Positions 1 through 8,471 of a stretch of 51,673 bases of DNA are shown here, piece after piece. The notes below the pieces were generated by a model. The model did not search any database. It was not told where the DNA came from and worked only from the letters and a program-made list of their open reading frames with translations. Each line of letters starts with the position of its first letter. Position 1 is the first letter of the stretch. A program made the position numbers and the translations under genes. Source of the stretch: a bacterium (GTDB taxonomy: Bacteria; Planctomycetota; SZUA-567); assembly GCA_003249795.1 (NCBI GenBank), contig QKHZ01000195.1, positions 1 to 51,673 of the forward strand, written 5' to 3'.

Positions 1-648
1 GGTTTTGCATATTTGTTTCATCACGAGCCGGAAATTCTCAAAACCCATCGAGGATATGACAAAGGTGCACTTGAGCTTGCGCAAGACTTGGGCGAAACGC
101 TTCACGTAAAGCCGGTGTACGGACAGGTTTCGCGTTTACTGGTTGATCTGAACCGGTCTTTATCAAACCGCAATCTGTTTTCACGCTTCAGTCGGTCATT
201 ATCAGAAGAAGAAAAAGAAAAGATTCTGGCAATCTATTACTACCCGTTTCGGCAAGTAGCGGCGCAACAGATTCAGGCTGCGTTGAAAAAGGCAAAACGG
301 GTTGTGCATCTGTCTGTCCATAGTTTCACACCGGTGCTGGATGGAAAAATCCGCGCATGTGAGATTGGAATCCTAACCGATCCCTCACGGAAATCTGACA
401 CGAATTTGGCAGACTTATGGACGTCAGAGCTGCAGCAGAAATGTCCGCAGTGGAAGGTGCGACGCAACTTCCCGTACCGTGGTGTAAGCGACGGACATGT
501 CACGGCGTTGCGCAAACAGTATCCGGATGGTTGTTATACCGGACTGGAGTTGGAAGTCAGCCACGCGATGATGGGAAACGCGGTTGTTTGGAAAAAAACG
601 CGGCAGGTACTTTGTACATCTTTCGCCGAAGCGGTTGCTCTGATGTAA
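1..648 (+). CDS. N-formylglutamate amidohydrolase family protein (5' end outside window)
   Basis: The reading frame is open from base 1, so the true start lies left of the window; the first in-frame start codon inside is a TTG at 13. Visible residues match the FGase/HutG family: a SHRG-like 'THRGYDKGA' segment, 'VSRLLVDLNRS', and 'HLSVHSFTPVLDG' near the middle. Family members are zinc-dependent hydrolases that deformylate N-formylglutamate, the last step of one histidine degradation route, but many genomes carry a stand-alone copy of uncertain substrate. No hut genes are visible nearby. The C-terminal half, with 'TGLELEVSH', is complete and ends in TAA. The missing part is probably only the N-terminal 40 to 60 residues. 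Family call is firm; the substrate is not. Confidence 0.85.
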   Translation, partial: GFAYLFHHEPEILKTHRGYDKGALELAQDLGETLHVKPVYGQVSRLLVDLNRSLSNRNLFSRFSRSLSEEEKEKILAIYYYPFRQVAAQQIQAALKKAKRVVHLSVHSFTPVLDGKIRACEIGILTDPSRKSDTNLADLWTSELQQKCPQWKVRRNFPYRGVSDGHVTALRKQYPDGCYTGLELEVSHAMMGNAVVWKKTRQVLCTSFAEAVALM

Positions 649-723
649 AATTAATAATAGAGAGTTGAACAGTAAGACCCGCAATCGCGTTCACATACAA
701 GTTGTGCAGAAAAAGGCATTACG

Positions 724-1392
724 ATGACACCGCTATCCGAAAATGCCGATCAGTCCGAGCCGGAACCGGTACAGGAACAGACTGAAGACGAAAAGATTCT
801 TGATAAAGTTTATGCGCAAGATCCGGATACACGCGCGTACATTATTGAGATCGATCTGGATCGGTATGAAGACGTTTTCAATGAATGGGATCCGGCACCG
901 TTTAAGCGCCGTGATCTTGATCCCGACCTACGCGAATACCTGCAGGAATCATCTGAAGACATCCCGGTTGAATATCCGATTTCACTACGTTTTACGGCTC
1001 CGACGGCTGTTGAAAACAGCGAGAAAGAAAAGCGGGTCAAAGCCGGGGTGCGCAATTCATTTTTATTTGAAAAGCGATTGATCATGCGCAAGCTGCGCAA
1101 ACTGACATTACGGCTTCTGGCACAGACAGCGGTTGCAGTCGGATTACTGATCCTCGTGCATCTTCTTGTTGTCAATGTTGGTACGGAAGGCTCGATGTGG
1201 CTGAGCATTCTGCAGGAAGGCCTCACCATTGGCGCGTGGGTTTTTGCGTGGGACGCGATTGCGACGTTTGCGTTTGAGCGGGTGAAGATTCACGGAATGA
1301 TGATGAAGTGGAATCGATTTTGTGAAGCTCGCATCGAATTTGAATATCGCGACCGCCGCGCTTCTGTGCGCATGAACCTGCCGAAATATTGA
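724..1392 (+). CDS. Hypothetical protein with two transmembrane helices
   Basis: A 222-residue protein I do not recognise. The first 110 residues are strongly acidic and proline/aspartate-rich with no signal peptide. Two hydrophobic helices follow at roughly 128-148 and 158-180, then a basic, aromatic cytoplasmic-looking tail ('MMMKWNRFCEARIEFEYRDRR'). The start is the ATG at 724, preceded by AAAAGG about 8 bases upstream. It lies 75 bases after the amidohydrolase gene in the same direction and may be co-transcribed with it. Codon use looks like the neighbours. The soluble acidic head and short membrane anchor suggest a membrane-tethered accessory protein, but no function can be assigned. Confidence 0.75.
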   Translation: MTPLSENADQSEPEPVQEQTEDEKILDKVYAQDPDTRAYIIEIDLDRYEDVFNEWDPAPFKRRDLDPDLREYLQESSEDIPVEYPISLRFTAPTAVENSEKEKRVKAGVRNSFLFEKRLIMRKLRKLTLRLLAQTAVAVGLLILVHLLVVNVGTEGSMWLSILQEGLTIGAWVFAWDAIATFAFERVKIHGMMMKWNRFCEARIEFEYRDRRASVRMNLPKY

Positions 1393-1506
1393 ATACAGTT
1401 TCCAAATAGAAATAAACCGATCTGATTTCCCGATAAGTTTGTGAACCTAATAACCCGCATGCAAAAAACGTGGCGAAGACCGCACTGCGGCAAGCAAAAA
1501 AGGGGT

Positions 1507-1549
1507 AAAAAAAAGAAGGCATTTACCTGGGTTAGGGGTAAACGCCTTC
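1507..1549 (-). terminator. Intrinsic terminator of the ATPase/PTS operon
   Basis: On the minus strand a 13-base stem (1537-1549 with 1515-1527, one mismatch) closes a nine-base loop and runs straight into eight U (A-run 1507-1514 on the plus strand). It lies about 70 bases after the PTS IIA stop codon. It therefore marks the end of the long minus-strand operon and places the PTS gene inside that transcript. Confidence 0.9.
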
Positions 1550-1620
1550 TTCACGGTACTATGCTGCCATTTGGTCAGGATGGCACGGGTACTGTAATTC
1601 ATATTTCTCGATCTTCGCAC

Positions 1621-2094
1621 TTATGCATGCGAAGTCGAGTGGATCATGGCTTCGTAAATCGTTTGCGCATTACCACCTGTTTCAATGGCACTGCGGCAAG
1701 CGGGGTTGTTCATCATCCGTGAAATTGTCGAGAGGGCTTCAAAGTGTTGTGTCTGCTGATCGGTTGGTGAGAGAATCAGGAATACAAAGTTCACCGGTGC
1801 GCCGTCGATTGAATTAAAGCCGTCAACATCACTGACCCGTGCGAAGGCGCCAACAACGTGCTCAAGGCTGTCGATGCGCGCGTGCGGAATGGCCAGACCG
1901 TTACCGATAGCGGTGCTGCCCTTTTCTTCTCGCTCGCGCAGAGCAATGCAAACCGTGCCGACTTCGTTTTCAGAAATAAAACCAGAGGAGGCGAGTTGTT
2001 TTGCCATCAGGCTGAACAGGTCGTCACGGTAAGAAACCGCAGGTTCAAGAATAATATTTTCAGGCATGATCAGGTTGTCAAGCATTACAGTCAT
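1621..2094 (-). CDS. PTS EIIA type-2 domain protein (PtsN-like)
   Basis: A single EIIA fructose/nitrogen-type domain of 157 residues. The conserved phosphorylation site is His71 in 'AIPHARIDSL', preceded by 'EREEKGSTAIGNGLAIPH', the family signature. No EIIB or EIIC domain is attached and no sugar transporter is nearby, so a regulatory role like that of PtsN is more likely than sugar uptake. The ATG at 2094 has AAGGAG seven bases upstream; a second ATG at 2085 is possible. It follows the ATPase D gene after only 51 bases and precedes the operon terminator, so it is very probably co-transcribed with the ATPase. That linkage suggests phosphorelay control related to membrane energetics, which is inference. 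Confidence 0.9.
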   Translation of the reverse strand: MTVMLDNLIMPENIILEPAVSYRDDLFSLMAKQLASSGFISENEVGTVCIALREREEKGSTAIGNGLAIPHARIDSLEHVVGAFARVSDVDGFNSIDGAPVNFVFLILSPTDQQTQHFEALSTISRMMNNPACRSAIETGGNAQTIYEAMIHSTSHA

Positions 2095-2145
2095 TGCGAA
2101 CTCCTTCAGTATGATAGCAATTCAACTACGATGCAGTTAGAACCA

Positions 2146-2766
2146 TTAATCACGCGTGGCAAGTTTAGCGCGGATGCGTTTCAGGCTGAACAAACTTTCG
2201 CGCTCCATTTCCTCAAGCCGTGACATGATGAAGGTCGCGTTCTCTTCCAATTGCGGGATGACTTTCAGTTCCAGCGCATTTACACGTCTCTTCGTGCGTT
2301 CGATCTCGTCGACCAGAACCGCAATCGCGGCTTCTGCTTCGGCCTGCGCCACGCAGTGGCCAAGCAGGTCTTCGGATGCCTGTGCTGCTTCAATACTCTG
2401 CGGCAGTTCGCCTGAAATCGCGCTGGTCGAAACTTCCAGATCCGACAACTTGTAAGCAGGAAGTGTCACACCCATATACTGCCGTGTCTGCATCGCCAGC
2501 GTTTTCTTGCCGGTGCGGGTCATGGCGTAACCCCAGGCGGCATGTCGGCCTGCAGCCATTTCTGCGGTGACCGATGCGCCCAGTGCTTTCTGGTATGCGG
2601 CTTCTGTTTCCTGTTCCTGTTTACGGTAGGTGTCCAGCGCCTTGAACAGCTCCACCATCAGCGACTCCTGCTTGCGTTGCAGCAGTTTGTGGCCGCGTTT
2701 GACGATGCCTAAGCGGCGCTTGGTATCACGCAGCTCTGCGCGGGTGGGCTTGATCTGCTGTCTCAT
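2146..2766 (-). CDS. atpD: V/A-type ATPase subunit D (central stalk)
   Basis: 206 residues with the typical subunit D layout: two long antiparallel helices at the ends and a short middle part. The N-terminus '[13 protein letters not shown]' and the C-terminal '[15 protein letters not shown]' are diagnostic of the family. D is the central rotor shaft inside the A3B3 hexamer and couples ATP hydrolysis or synthesis to rotation of the c-ring. Its ATG overlaps the stop of the B gene by four bases (2763-2766), a sign of translational coupling. Length is normal for the family. Confidence 0.96.
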   Translation of the reverse strand: MRQQIKPTRAELRDTKRRLGIVKRGHKLLQRKQESLMVELFKALDTYRKQEQETEAAYQKALGASVTAEMAAGRHAAWGYAMTRTGKKTLAMQTRQYMGVTLPAYKLSDLEVSTSAISGELPQSIEAAQASEDLLGHCVAQAEAEAAIAVLVDEIERTKRRVNALELKVIPQLEENATFIMSRLEEMERESLFSLKRIRAKLATRD

Positions 2767-4157
2767 GCCTTGGTCTCCACGGCCTCAGACTTGGTCAGAA
2801 ATTCGGCAAGAAGTGACTGGTCAAGACGTGTAAGAGCATTTTCCGGAACCATCCCGAACATCTCCCATGCCAGATCCAGCGTATTTTCAATCGTGCGGTT
2901 TTCATGCTGCCCCTGACGCACGAAACGATCTTCAAACGCATCTGCAAAGGAAAGGATCGCACGGTCGCGGGCGGTGAGACTGTCGTGACCGACGATCGCC
3001 GCCAGACCCCGAAGTTCCAGCCCTTCAGCATAAAGGCTGTAGCACTGGTCGGAAACGCTCTTGTGGTCTTTGCGCGTATGCTTTGCGCCAACACCCAGAC
3101 CCATCAGTCGCGACAGACTCGGCAGTACGTTGATCGGCGGGTAAACGCCCTGACGCTGCAGTTCGCGCGAGATCACGATCTGGCCTTCAGTGATGTAACC
3201 GGTCAGGTCAGGAATCGGGTGCGTGATATCATCACCCGGCATCGTCAGAATCGGAATCTGTGTCACCGATCCCTGCTGTCCTTTCACACGTCCTGCGCGT
3301 TCATAAATACCGGCAAGGTCGGTGTACATGTAACCCGGATAACCGCGGCGGCCCGGAACTTCTTCACGGGCAGAACCGACTTCACGCAGCGCTTCGCAGT
3401 AGTTGGTCATATCAGTCAGGATGACAAGCACCTGCAGACCCTGTTCAAAGGCGAGGTATTCAGCAGCAGTCAGCGCGACCTTCGGCGTGAGTAGCCGTTC
3501 AACAGCCGGATCGTTTGCGAGGTTCAGGAATACGACCGCACTCGACAACGCACCGGTATCGCGGAAGCCGTCCATAAATGTCCGCGCTTCTTCGTTAGTG
3601 ATCCCCATCGCGGCGAACACAACAGCGAACTGTTCGTCTTTACCGCGGACGATTGCCTGACGTGCAATCTGCAACGCGATTTCATTGTGCGGAAGACCTG
3701 CACCCGAGAAGATCGGCAGCTTCTGTCCGCGCACCAGCGTGTTCATTCCGTCGATAGAAGAAATACCGGTCTGGATAAATTCGCGCGGCGTGTCGCGGCG
3801 GTAAGGGTTAATCGGCATGCCGAGAATGTCGCGCTCGTCGTCAGACAGAATCGCAGGCGCGCCGTCAAGCGGACGTCCCGCACCGTTTAAGATTCGGCCG
3901 AGAAGTTCTTTCGTCACCGGCAGGGTGAAGGGCTTGCCGAAGAAGGTCGCACCCGTTTGGGCGTTGATCCCTTCGGTGCCTTCAAAGACCTGCACGACAA
4001 CAACGTCGTCGGATGTATCGAGCACCTGTCCGTGTTTGAGTGTTCCGTCTGGCTGATAGAGTTCGACCAGTTCGCCGTAACCGACGGGGTGGGTTTTGGT
4101 GAAAAAGGCCAGCGGCCCGCGGACGGTTGAGATCGTATGGTATCGTGTACGCAACAT
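2763..4157 (-). CDS. atpB: V/A-type ATPase subunit B
   Basis: A 464-residue non-catalytic nucleotide-binding subunit of the A3B3 head. It shows '[13 protein letters not shown]', the degenerate loop '[13 protein letters not shown]' in place of a Walker A motif, and '[23 protein letters not shown]', all standard for subunit B. It cycles with subunit A at the catalytic interfaces and does not hydrolyse ATP itself. Its start lies three bases after the stop of the A gene, so A and B should be made in equal amounts. Length is normal and no key residue is missing. Confidence 0.97.
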   Translation of the reverse strand: MLRTRYHTISTVRGPLAFFTKTHPVGYGELVELYQPDGTLKHGQVLDTSDDVVVVQVFEGTEGINAQTGATFFGKPFTLPVTKELLGRILNGAGRPLDGAPAILSDDERDILGMPINPYRRDTPREFIQTGISSIDGMNTLVRGQKLPIFSGAGLPHNEIALQIARQAIVRGKDEQFAVVFAAMGITNEEARTFMDGFRDTGALSSAVVFLNLANDPAVERLLTPKVALTAAEYLAFEQGLQVLVILTDMTNYCEALREVGSAREEVPGRRGYPGYMYTDLAGIYERAGRVKGQQGSVTQIPILTMPGDDITHPIPDLTGYITEGQIVISRELQRQGVYPPINVLPSLSRLMGLGVGAKHTRKDHKSVSDQCYSLYAEGLELRGLAAIVGHDSLTARDRAILSFADAFEDRFVRQGQHENRTIENTLDLAWEMFGMVPENALTRLDQSLLAEFLTKSEAVETKA

Positions 4158-4160
4158 GGC

Positions 4161-5975
4161 TTACTCCGCTGCGGCAATGGCAGCCGCTTCTGTCTGAATG
4201 GTTGAAATTTCCGCAGGAATCTCTTTGGTCAATGAATCCAGAATCTCTTCACGCTGTTCTTCAAAACGCGCACGCGCGAGTTTAACCAGTGACGGGATCT
4301 GCGAGATCTTCTCAAGCGGCGCGCCTTTTTTAAGTGCCGAGAGTGCGTGTTCGTGGAAGAGCAGAATATTGCGCAGCATCTTCGCCTGAATCTCGACCGG
4401 GCAGTATGCATCGACGGCATGATATGCGTTCTGTTGCAGAAAGACTTCGCGCAGCAACCGGCCTGTTTCGAGGATGAGACGTTCGTTTGCAGGCAGTGCG
4501 TCTGCACCGACAAGCTGGACAACGTCCTGCAGTTCCGATTCTTTCTGCAGGATCGCCATCGCGGTTGTGCGTAGATCCGGAAAATCAGGTGCCACGTTTT
4601 CTTTATGCCACGGACGCAGCGCGTCGAGGTAAAGCGTGTAACTGGTCAGCCAGTTGATACTGGGAAAATGCCGGCGGTGGGCGAGTTTCGCGTCAAGCCC
4701 GAAAAAGACCTTCGCAATGCGCAACGTGTTCTGCGTAACCGGTTCGGACAAGTCACCACCGGGAGGGCTCACGGCGCCGATTGCGGTGATCGATCCGGTC
4801 TGTCCGTTACAGGTGCGTACAGATCCTGCGCGTTCATAAAACTGTGCAAGACGGGTTGCAAGATATGCAGGATAACCTTCTTCACCCGGCATTTCTTCAA
4901 GACGTGATGAAATTTCACGCATCGCTTCCGCCCAGCGGCTGGTCGAGTCGGCCATCAGCGCGACGTCATAACCCATATCACGGAAATATTCGGCAATCGT
5001 CATGCCGGTGTAAACAGACGCTTCACGCGCGGCAACCGGCATGTTTGACGTATTGGCAATCAGAATCGTCCGCTCCATCAGCGGGCGTCCGCTGTGCGGG
5101 TCTTTCAATTCCGGAAATTCGGTAAGCACTTCTGTCATTTCATTTCCGCGTTCACCGCAACCGATGTAGACAACAATCTGCGCATCACTCCAACGTGCCA
5201 GCTGCTGTTGTGTCACTGTCTTTCCACTGCCGAACGGCCCAGGGATCGCCGCCGCTCCGCCTTTTGCAAGCGGGAAGAACGAATCGACCACGCGCTGTCC
5301 TGTCAGAAGCGGAACGTCACAGGGAAGGCGTTCTTTCGACGGGCGTGCATTCCGCACCGGCCACTTCTGATGCATTTTGATTTCAACCCGCTTTTCACCG
5401 GACTGACGGCGCAGAGGACTGCTGGAATCGGGGATGACTTCAAGCACGCAAACGACTTCGTCGATGGTAAAATTACCCGAGCGGATTTCGACGACCTTTG
5501 CCGGTTTCATTGTTGGCAGCGCCATGATGCGGTGTTCGATCATTGGCGTTTCCTGAACCTTGCCGACAATCCCGCCGGGGCCGACGATATCACCCTTCGA
5601 CACCAGCGGTTCAAACTTCCACAGTTTTTCATGGTCAAGGCCGGGAACAAAAATCCCGCGTTTTAAAAAGTCACCGGCGGTATCAGCAAGACCGGGAAGC
5701 GGACGCTGGATGCCATCGTAGATCTGTGTCAGGATACCAGGCCCAAGTTCGAGCGAGAGACTCGCACCCGTGGTCTTGACCGGTTCGCCCGGACGGATGC
5801 CGGTGGTGTCTTCATAAACCTGTACGACGGTTTTGTCACCGAGAATCTGGACGACTTCCCCAAGCAGCCCTTCGTGGCCGACGAGAACCACTTCATACAT
5901 CGCTGCCATCACGCCGCCGACGGTGACAACAGGACCTGCCACACGCAATACGGTCCCCGTTTTTTCTTTTTCCAT
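4161..5975 (-). CDS. atpA: V/A-type ATPase catalytic subunit A
   Basis: 604 residues, the usual length for subunit A. The Walker A loop is 'GPFGSGKT' at 246-253, and the 'non-homologous' insert typical of subunit A, with '[15 protein letters not shown]', lies at about 107-121. '[23 protein letters not shown]' and '[16 protein letters not shown]' are also family hallmarks. It binds and hydrolyses or synthesises ATP at the A/B interface on the cytoplasmic face. The ATG at 5975 is preceded by AGAGGAG. Unlike the tight joins downstream, it has a 214-base gap upstream containing an inverted repeat and a copy of an intergenic repeat (separate entries), which suggests local control of its translation or mRNA stability. 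Confidence 0.97.
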   Translation of the reverse strand: MEKEKTGTVLRVAGPVVTVGGVMAAMYEVVLVGHEGLLGEVVQILGDKTVVQVYEDTTGIRPGEPVKTTGASLSLELGPGILTQIYDGIQRPLPGLADTAGDFLKRGIFVPGLDHEKLWKFEPLVSKGDIVGPGGIVGKVQETPMIEHRIMALPTMKPAKVVEIRSGNFTIDEVVCVLEVIPDSSSPLRRQSGEKRVEIKMHQKWPVRNARPSKERLPCDVPLLTGQRVVDSFFPLAKGGAAAIPGPFGSGKTVTQQQLARWSDAQIVVYIGCGERGNEMTEVLTEFPELKDPHSGRPLMERTILIANTSNMPVAAREASVYTGMTIAEYFRDMGYDVALMADSTSRWAEAMREISSRLEEMPGEEGYPAYLATRLAQFYERAGSVRTCNGQTGSITAIGAVSPPGGDLSEPVTQNTLRIAKVFFGLDAKLAHRRHFPSINWLTSYTLYLDALRPWHKENVAPDFPDLRTTAMAILQKESELQDVVQLVGADALPANERLILETGRLLREVFLQQNAYHAVDAYCPVEIQAKMLRNILLFHEHALSALKKGAPLEKISQIPSLVKLARARFEEQREEILDSLTKEIPAEISTIQTEAAAIAAAE

Positions 5976-5993
5976 GCTATTGCTCCTCTAATA

Positions 5994-6042
5994 ACTTCAT
6001 CCAAGCTCTCTGCGCGGCGGACAATGTCCAATTGGATGAAGT
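5994..6042 (-). promoter_or_regulatory. Large inverted repeat in the atpA leader
   Basis: Eleven-base arms (5994-6004 and 6032-6042, ACTTCATCCAA and its complement) enclose 27 bases that contain a smaller hairpin (GGAC/GTCC, 6019-6029). On the minus strand the structure ends about nine bases before the AGAGGAG ribosome binding site of atpA. There is no U-run, so it is not an intrinsic terminator. A role in translation or in mRNA processing is inference. Confidence 0.6.
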
Positions 6043-6097
6043 CTTGCTTTTGTGTTAAAGGTTATTTCCACGTATTGCTTTTCTTATTCTGCGGCGA

Positions 6098-6192
6098 ATC
6101 AATACTTATATTCCAAATCACTTTCCACTCGCGTTATCGTCTGTGGCGACCCGCCACCGCGTTAATGGGTGCAGCAGCATGCTGCCTGCTTA
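6098..6192 (-). repeat. Intergenic repeat A, copy 1 (after atpF)
   Basis: The minus strand begins with the last codons and stop of atpF and contains a GCAGCATGCTGC palindrome followed by TGCACCCATTAACGCG. Further on is a second conserved block around TATTGATTC (about 6100-6125). Copy 2, after atpK at 8401-8471, matches it over both blocks. Copy 1 has about 30 extra bases between the blocks, including a GTGGCG/CGCCAC hairpin at 6143-6157. Confidence 0.7.
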
Positions 6193-6516
6193 TTTGATCA
6201 TCCCTGTGGTTGTACTGTCACTAGCCATAAGGTCTGCGCCGACGACCTGACGGATCCGACCGCGTAACATCGATGCCGAATGGCTCTGTAAAATGAGCAG
6301 ACGCGTCTTGGCGTCCGATCCCATCTGTTCGGAAACTTCTGGCGGCACAGCTGAAGCGAGGTCTGCATCAACGAGAACGATCCCGTTATGCTTGTCAGCC
6401 ATCGCCTGCATCAGCAGTTCCGGCAGGGTCTGTGCGTTTGCGAGTAATCCGTCAGCGCCGCCAAGCTGCATCAGCCGGACAAACTCCGCAGATCCCATCG
6501 CCAATACTTTTGCCAT
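6190..6516 (-). CDS. atpF: V/A-type ATPase subunit F
   Basis: A 108-residue small subunit that binds subunit D on the central stalk. It has the CheY-like beta-alpha fold pattern of the family, with 'GIVLVDADLA' as a central strand and 'LLILQSHSA' as the next. Length and position between C and A match the Thermus-type gene order. The last residues, after about 'VVGADLMASDS', look variable. The stop codon is embedded in intergenic repeat A. Start chosen at the ATG at 6516, with GAGGT a few bases upstream on the minus strand. Identification rests on length, position and fold pattern rather than a sharp motif. Confidence 0.88.
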   Translation of the reverse strand: MAKVLAMGSAEFVRLMQLGGADGLLANAQTLPELLMQAMADKHNGIVLVDADLASAVPPEVSEQMGSDAKTRLLILQSHSASMLRGRIRQVVGADLMASDSTTTGMIK

Positions 6517-6581
6517 CGTTTTTACCTCACTGCAGGTTTGAACTATCCGGAACCTGTACCGGTTTTTTTACAATTTACCGT

Positions 6582-7691
6582 TCAGACTGAATGAACCATT
6601 AGCTCTGCAATTTGCTCCGACGGCAGGCTAACCTGCTTGCCTTGTGCGATCGAGATCAGGTTACGCGCTTCAAACTCAAGCAGAACGACATATGCGACCA
6701 TGCACGCGGGCGACAGATAATCCGAGCGCAACACATCGCGCGCAAGTTCAAACATGACATTACGGCCGGTGCGTTCAATCCGGTCTTCACTGACGGCTTC
6801 GGTTTCAAGTCCCGGCGGGAATTTCTTGAAGAAGCTGTGTTTGTCCATCGCCTGCAGGCCTTTAAACACACCACTCAGTTCCGGCTCAAACAGTACCTCT
6901 GTCACAGCTGTTGGCTTGCTCCAGAAATCAAGCGGGATCAGCCGCGCCATCAGCTGCTCTGCATGCACCCCCGACATCCGGCCGGACAGAACCGTTGCGA
7001 GATTGACCATGTGGATCTCACCGAGAATCAGCAGTCGCGCCGGATCGTTGATCTCAAGCCGCTGCAACATCGAGCCAAGAACGCCGTGGTAATAATCCTC
7101 AAGAAGCGAGTATTCCAACACTTCCGGATCGCACGCCTCTTCTTCAAAATGGTGCCGCAGGGTTTGTGCAAACGGGCTTGTCAGAAGCGGTGCAAATTCA
7201 GGCGCGTTCAGATCGATGGTATCAGCCATGATCAGATCCTGATAGGTCTGCGCCGGAAGGTTGGCCATTGCGGCCAGAACAACCGGCGAGTGCGTTTTCA
7301 TCCCCGCGTTTCGTGCACGGACTGCAAAGCGGAGCTGCACAAGGTCATACTTCCACGAGTACGCCTTCAGCCATGCACGCGCGGCAAACGACCCGCGGCA
7401 GATACGATGGATATTCGCCATCTCCGCCTGCAAATATGTTTCGACAATCGCGCGAACCAGATTTGCCCCGCTTTCAGTCAACCCCTGACTGCGTGCCTGT
7501 TCACCGAATCCGGATTCACTCAGATAGTGCGCAATCTGCGCCGTATCCATCTCCATGAGCCGGCTGTATTCGCGCTCGGGGATGCGGCGGGATTTAACCC
7601 GGCAACGCATGCGCGTCTGCAAATATGCCAAAACGTCTTTGTCAGAACCGGTGCAGACCGGAAGGTGTAGGCTGACACGTTCGTTTTTCAT
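6582..7691 (-). CDS. atpC: V/A-type ATPase subunit C
   Basis: 369 residues, the socket subunit that seats the central stalk on the membrane c-ring. The protein is all-helical with many Arg/Glu pairs. It contains the family-like 'EREYSRLMEMDTAQIAHYLSESGF' region near residue 40 and 'LEFEARNLISIAQGK' at the C-terminus. Its ATG overlaps the end of atpE by four bases (7688-7691), so the two are translationally coupled. The gene sits where subunit C is found in Thermus and Enterococcus operons. Length is slightly above the 320-350 typical of this family. Confidence 0.92.
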   Translation of the reverse strand: MKNERVSLHLPVCTGSDKDVLAYLQTRMRCRVKSRRIPEREYSRLMEMDTAQIAHYLSESGFGEQARSQGLTESGANLVRAIVETYLQAEMANIHRICRGSFAARAWLKAYSWKYDLVQLRFAVRARNAGMKTHSPVVLAAMANLPAQTYQDLIMADTIDLNAPEFAPLLTSPFAQTLRHHFEEEACDPEVLEYSLLEDYYHGVLGSMLQRLEINDPARLLILGEIHMVNLATVLSGRMSGVHAEQLMARLIPLDFWSKPTAVTEVLFEPELSGVFKGLQAMDKHSFFKKFPPGLETEAVSEDRIERTGRNVMFELARDVLRSDYLSPACMVAYVVLLEFEARNLISIAQGKQVSLPSEQIAELMVHSV

Positions 7692-8278
7692 GAAATCAGT
7701 TTCCCTGATGCCAATTCTTCACCGACTAGCACACGCGCAACATCAATTCGGTGCTTTTCCCAGAACAGGTCCACTAGCGCCGGATAGGTGCAGTCGAGCA
7801 CCTTTTCACCGGATTCTGAAATCAGTAAAAATCCTCCGGCAAGCGAGTCGTCTGTTTCAACTTTCAGCGTTTTGATTTCAGCCGCAATAATTTCTTTCGT
7901 GCGGGTATTCAGCCGGATCGTTCCGTGCGGAATATCTTTTAACGACTTTTTCAGAATCTTCTGCAGCATTGACTTTTCTTCTGCCGCAGGAAGTGCGGCG
8001 ATCTGTTCTTCCAGTTTTAACAGAACCGCCTGCAACATGGTTTCGCGCTCATCAAGCGCCTGCCGGTTCTGGTCACACTTTAGCGCCGAGAGTTTCCGTT
8101 TCGACTCGAACGCAAACTGTGACCGGCAGCGTTCCATTTCACGCTTGACGGCCGCGCTTTCTTTTGCGCGGGCGGCTTCTTCGATCTGTGCGGCGTTGCG
8201 CTCACCATCCTCGCGAATGGAAGCAACTTCTCGTTCCATATCGCGCTGAATCCGCTCCAGCAACTCCTCCATGGCCAT
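7688..8278 (-). CDS. atpE: V/A-type ATPase subunit E (peripheral stalk)
   Basis: About 196 residues: a long charged N-terminal helix (to about residue 95) and a compact C-terminal domain that contacts subunit B. Subunit E pairs with the H/G subunit to form the stator stalk. Three in-frame ATGs occur at 8284, 8278 and 8272. The AAGGAG site is directly adjacent to the first and six bases from the second, so 8278 is preferred. A longer frame reaches 8413 but that extension is the structured leader, not protein. 'DDSLAGGFLLIS' is the conserved C-domain strand. The leader contains repeat B with alternative hairpins that could control access to the start. Confidence 0.93.
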   Translation of the reverse strand: MAMEELLERIQRDMEREVASIREDGERNAAQIEEAARAKESAAVKREMERCRSQFAFESKRKLSALKCDQNRQALDERETMLQAVLLKLEEQIAALPAAEEKSMLQKILKKSLKDIPHGTIRLNTRTKEIIAAEIKTLKVETDDSLAGGFLLISESGEKVLDCTYPALVDLFWEKHRIDVARVLVGEELASGKLIS

Positions 8279-8284
8279 CGCCAT

Positions 8285-8366
8285 CTCCTTCTTTTTACAA
8301 TCGCGTTTTTTTATAATCGCGAAGCAGTCTTTGCGATTATAAACCGGCTTGTCGTTGCCAAGCCTG
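8285..8366 (-). repeat. Intergenic repeat B, copy 1 (atpE leader)
   Basis: On the minus strand it contains a hairpin with arms GGCTTG/CAAGCC (8345-8350 with 8358-8363), then a second inverted repeat (8311-8320 with 8333-8342, ten pairs), then CGCGATTGT and an A-run leading into the AAGGAG site of atpE. A related copy precedes the nitroreductase gene (26735-26793), with the first hairpin changed to GGTTTG/CAAACC, so pairing is kept. Confidence 0.7.
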
Positions 8367-8400
8367 TGTTTTCCCCGCGTATGATTGTTCTTACATTCTT

Positions 8401-8471
8401 CGCGGAGAATCAATGCCTGTATTATAAAACACTTTTTGGTCGCGTTAATGGGTGCAGCAACATGCTGCCTA
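8401..8471 (-). repeat. Intergenic repeat A, copy 2 (after atpK)
   Basis: It begins at the atpK stop codon and carries GCAGCATG, then TTGCTGCACC, then CATTAACGCG, followed about 30 bases on by the ATTGATTC block. Compared with copy 1 at 6098-6192 it lacks the inserted GTGGCG/CGCCAC hairpin and has one change in the palindrome. Both copies follow an ATPase gene whose protein ends in Ile-Lys. Confidence 0.7.

Noticed and set aside
6612-7670. 352-codon plus-strand frame opposite atpC
   Set aside because: An antisense shadow of a well-supported ATPase gene with no start signal and a Cys/His/Arg-rich, non-protein-like composition.
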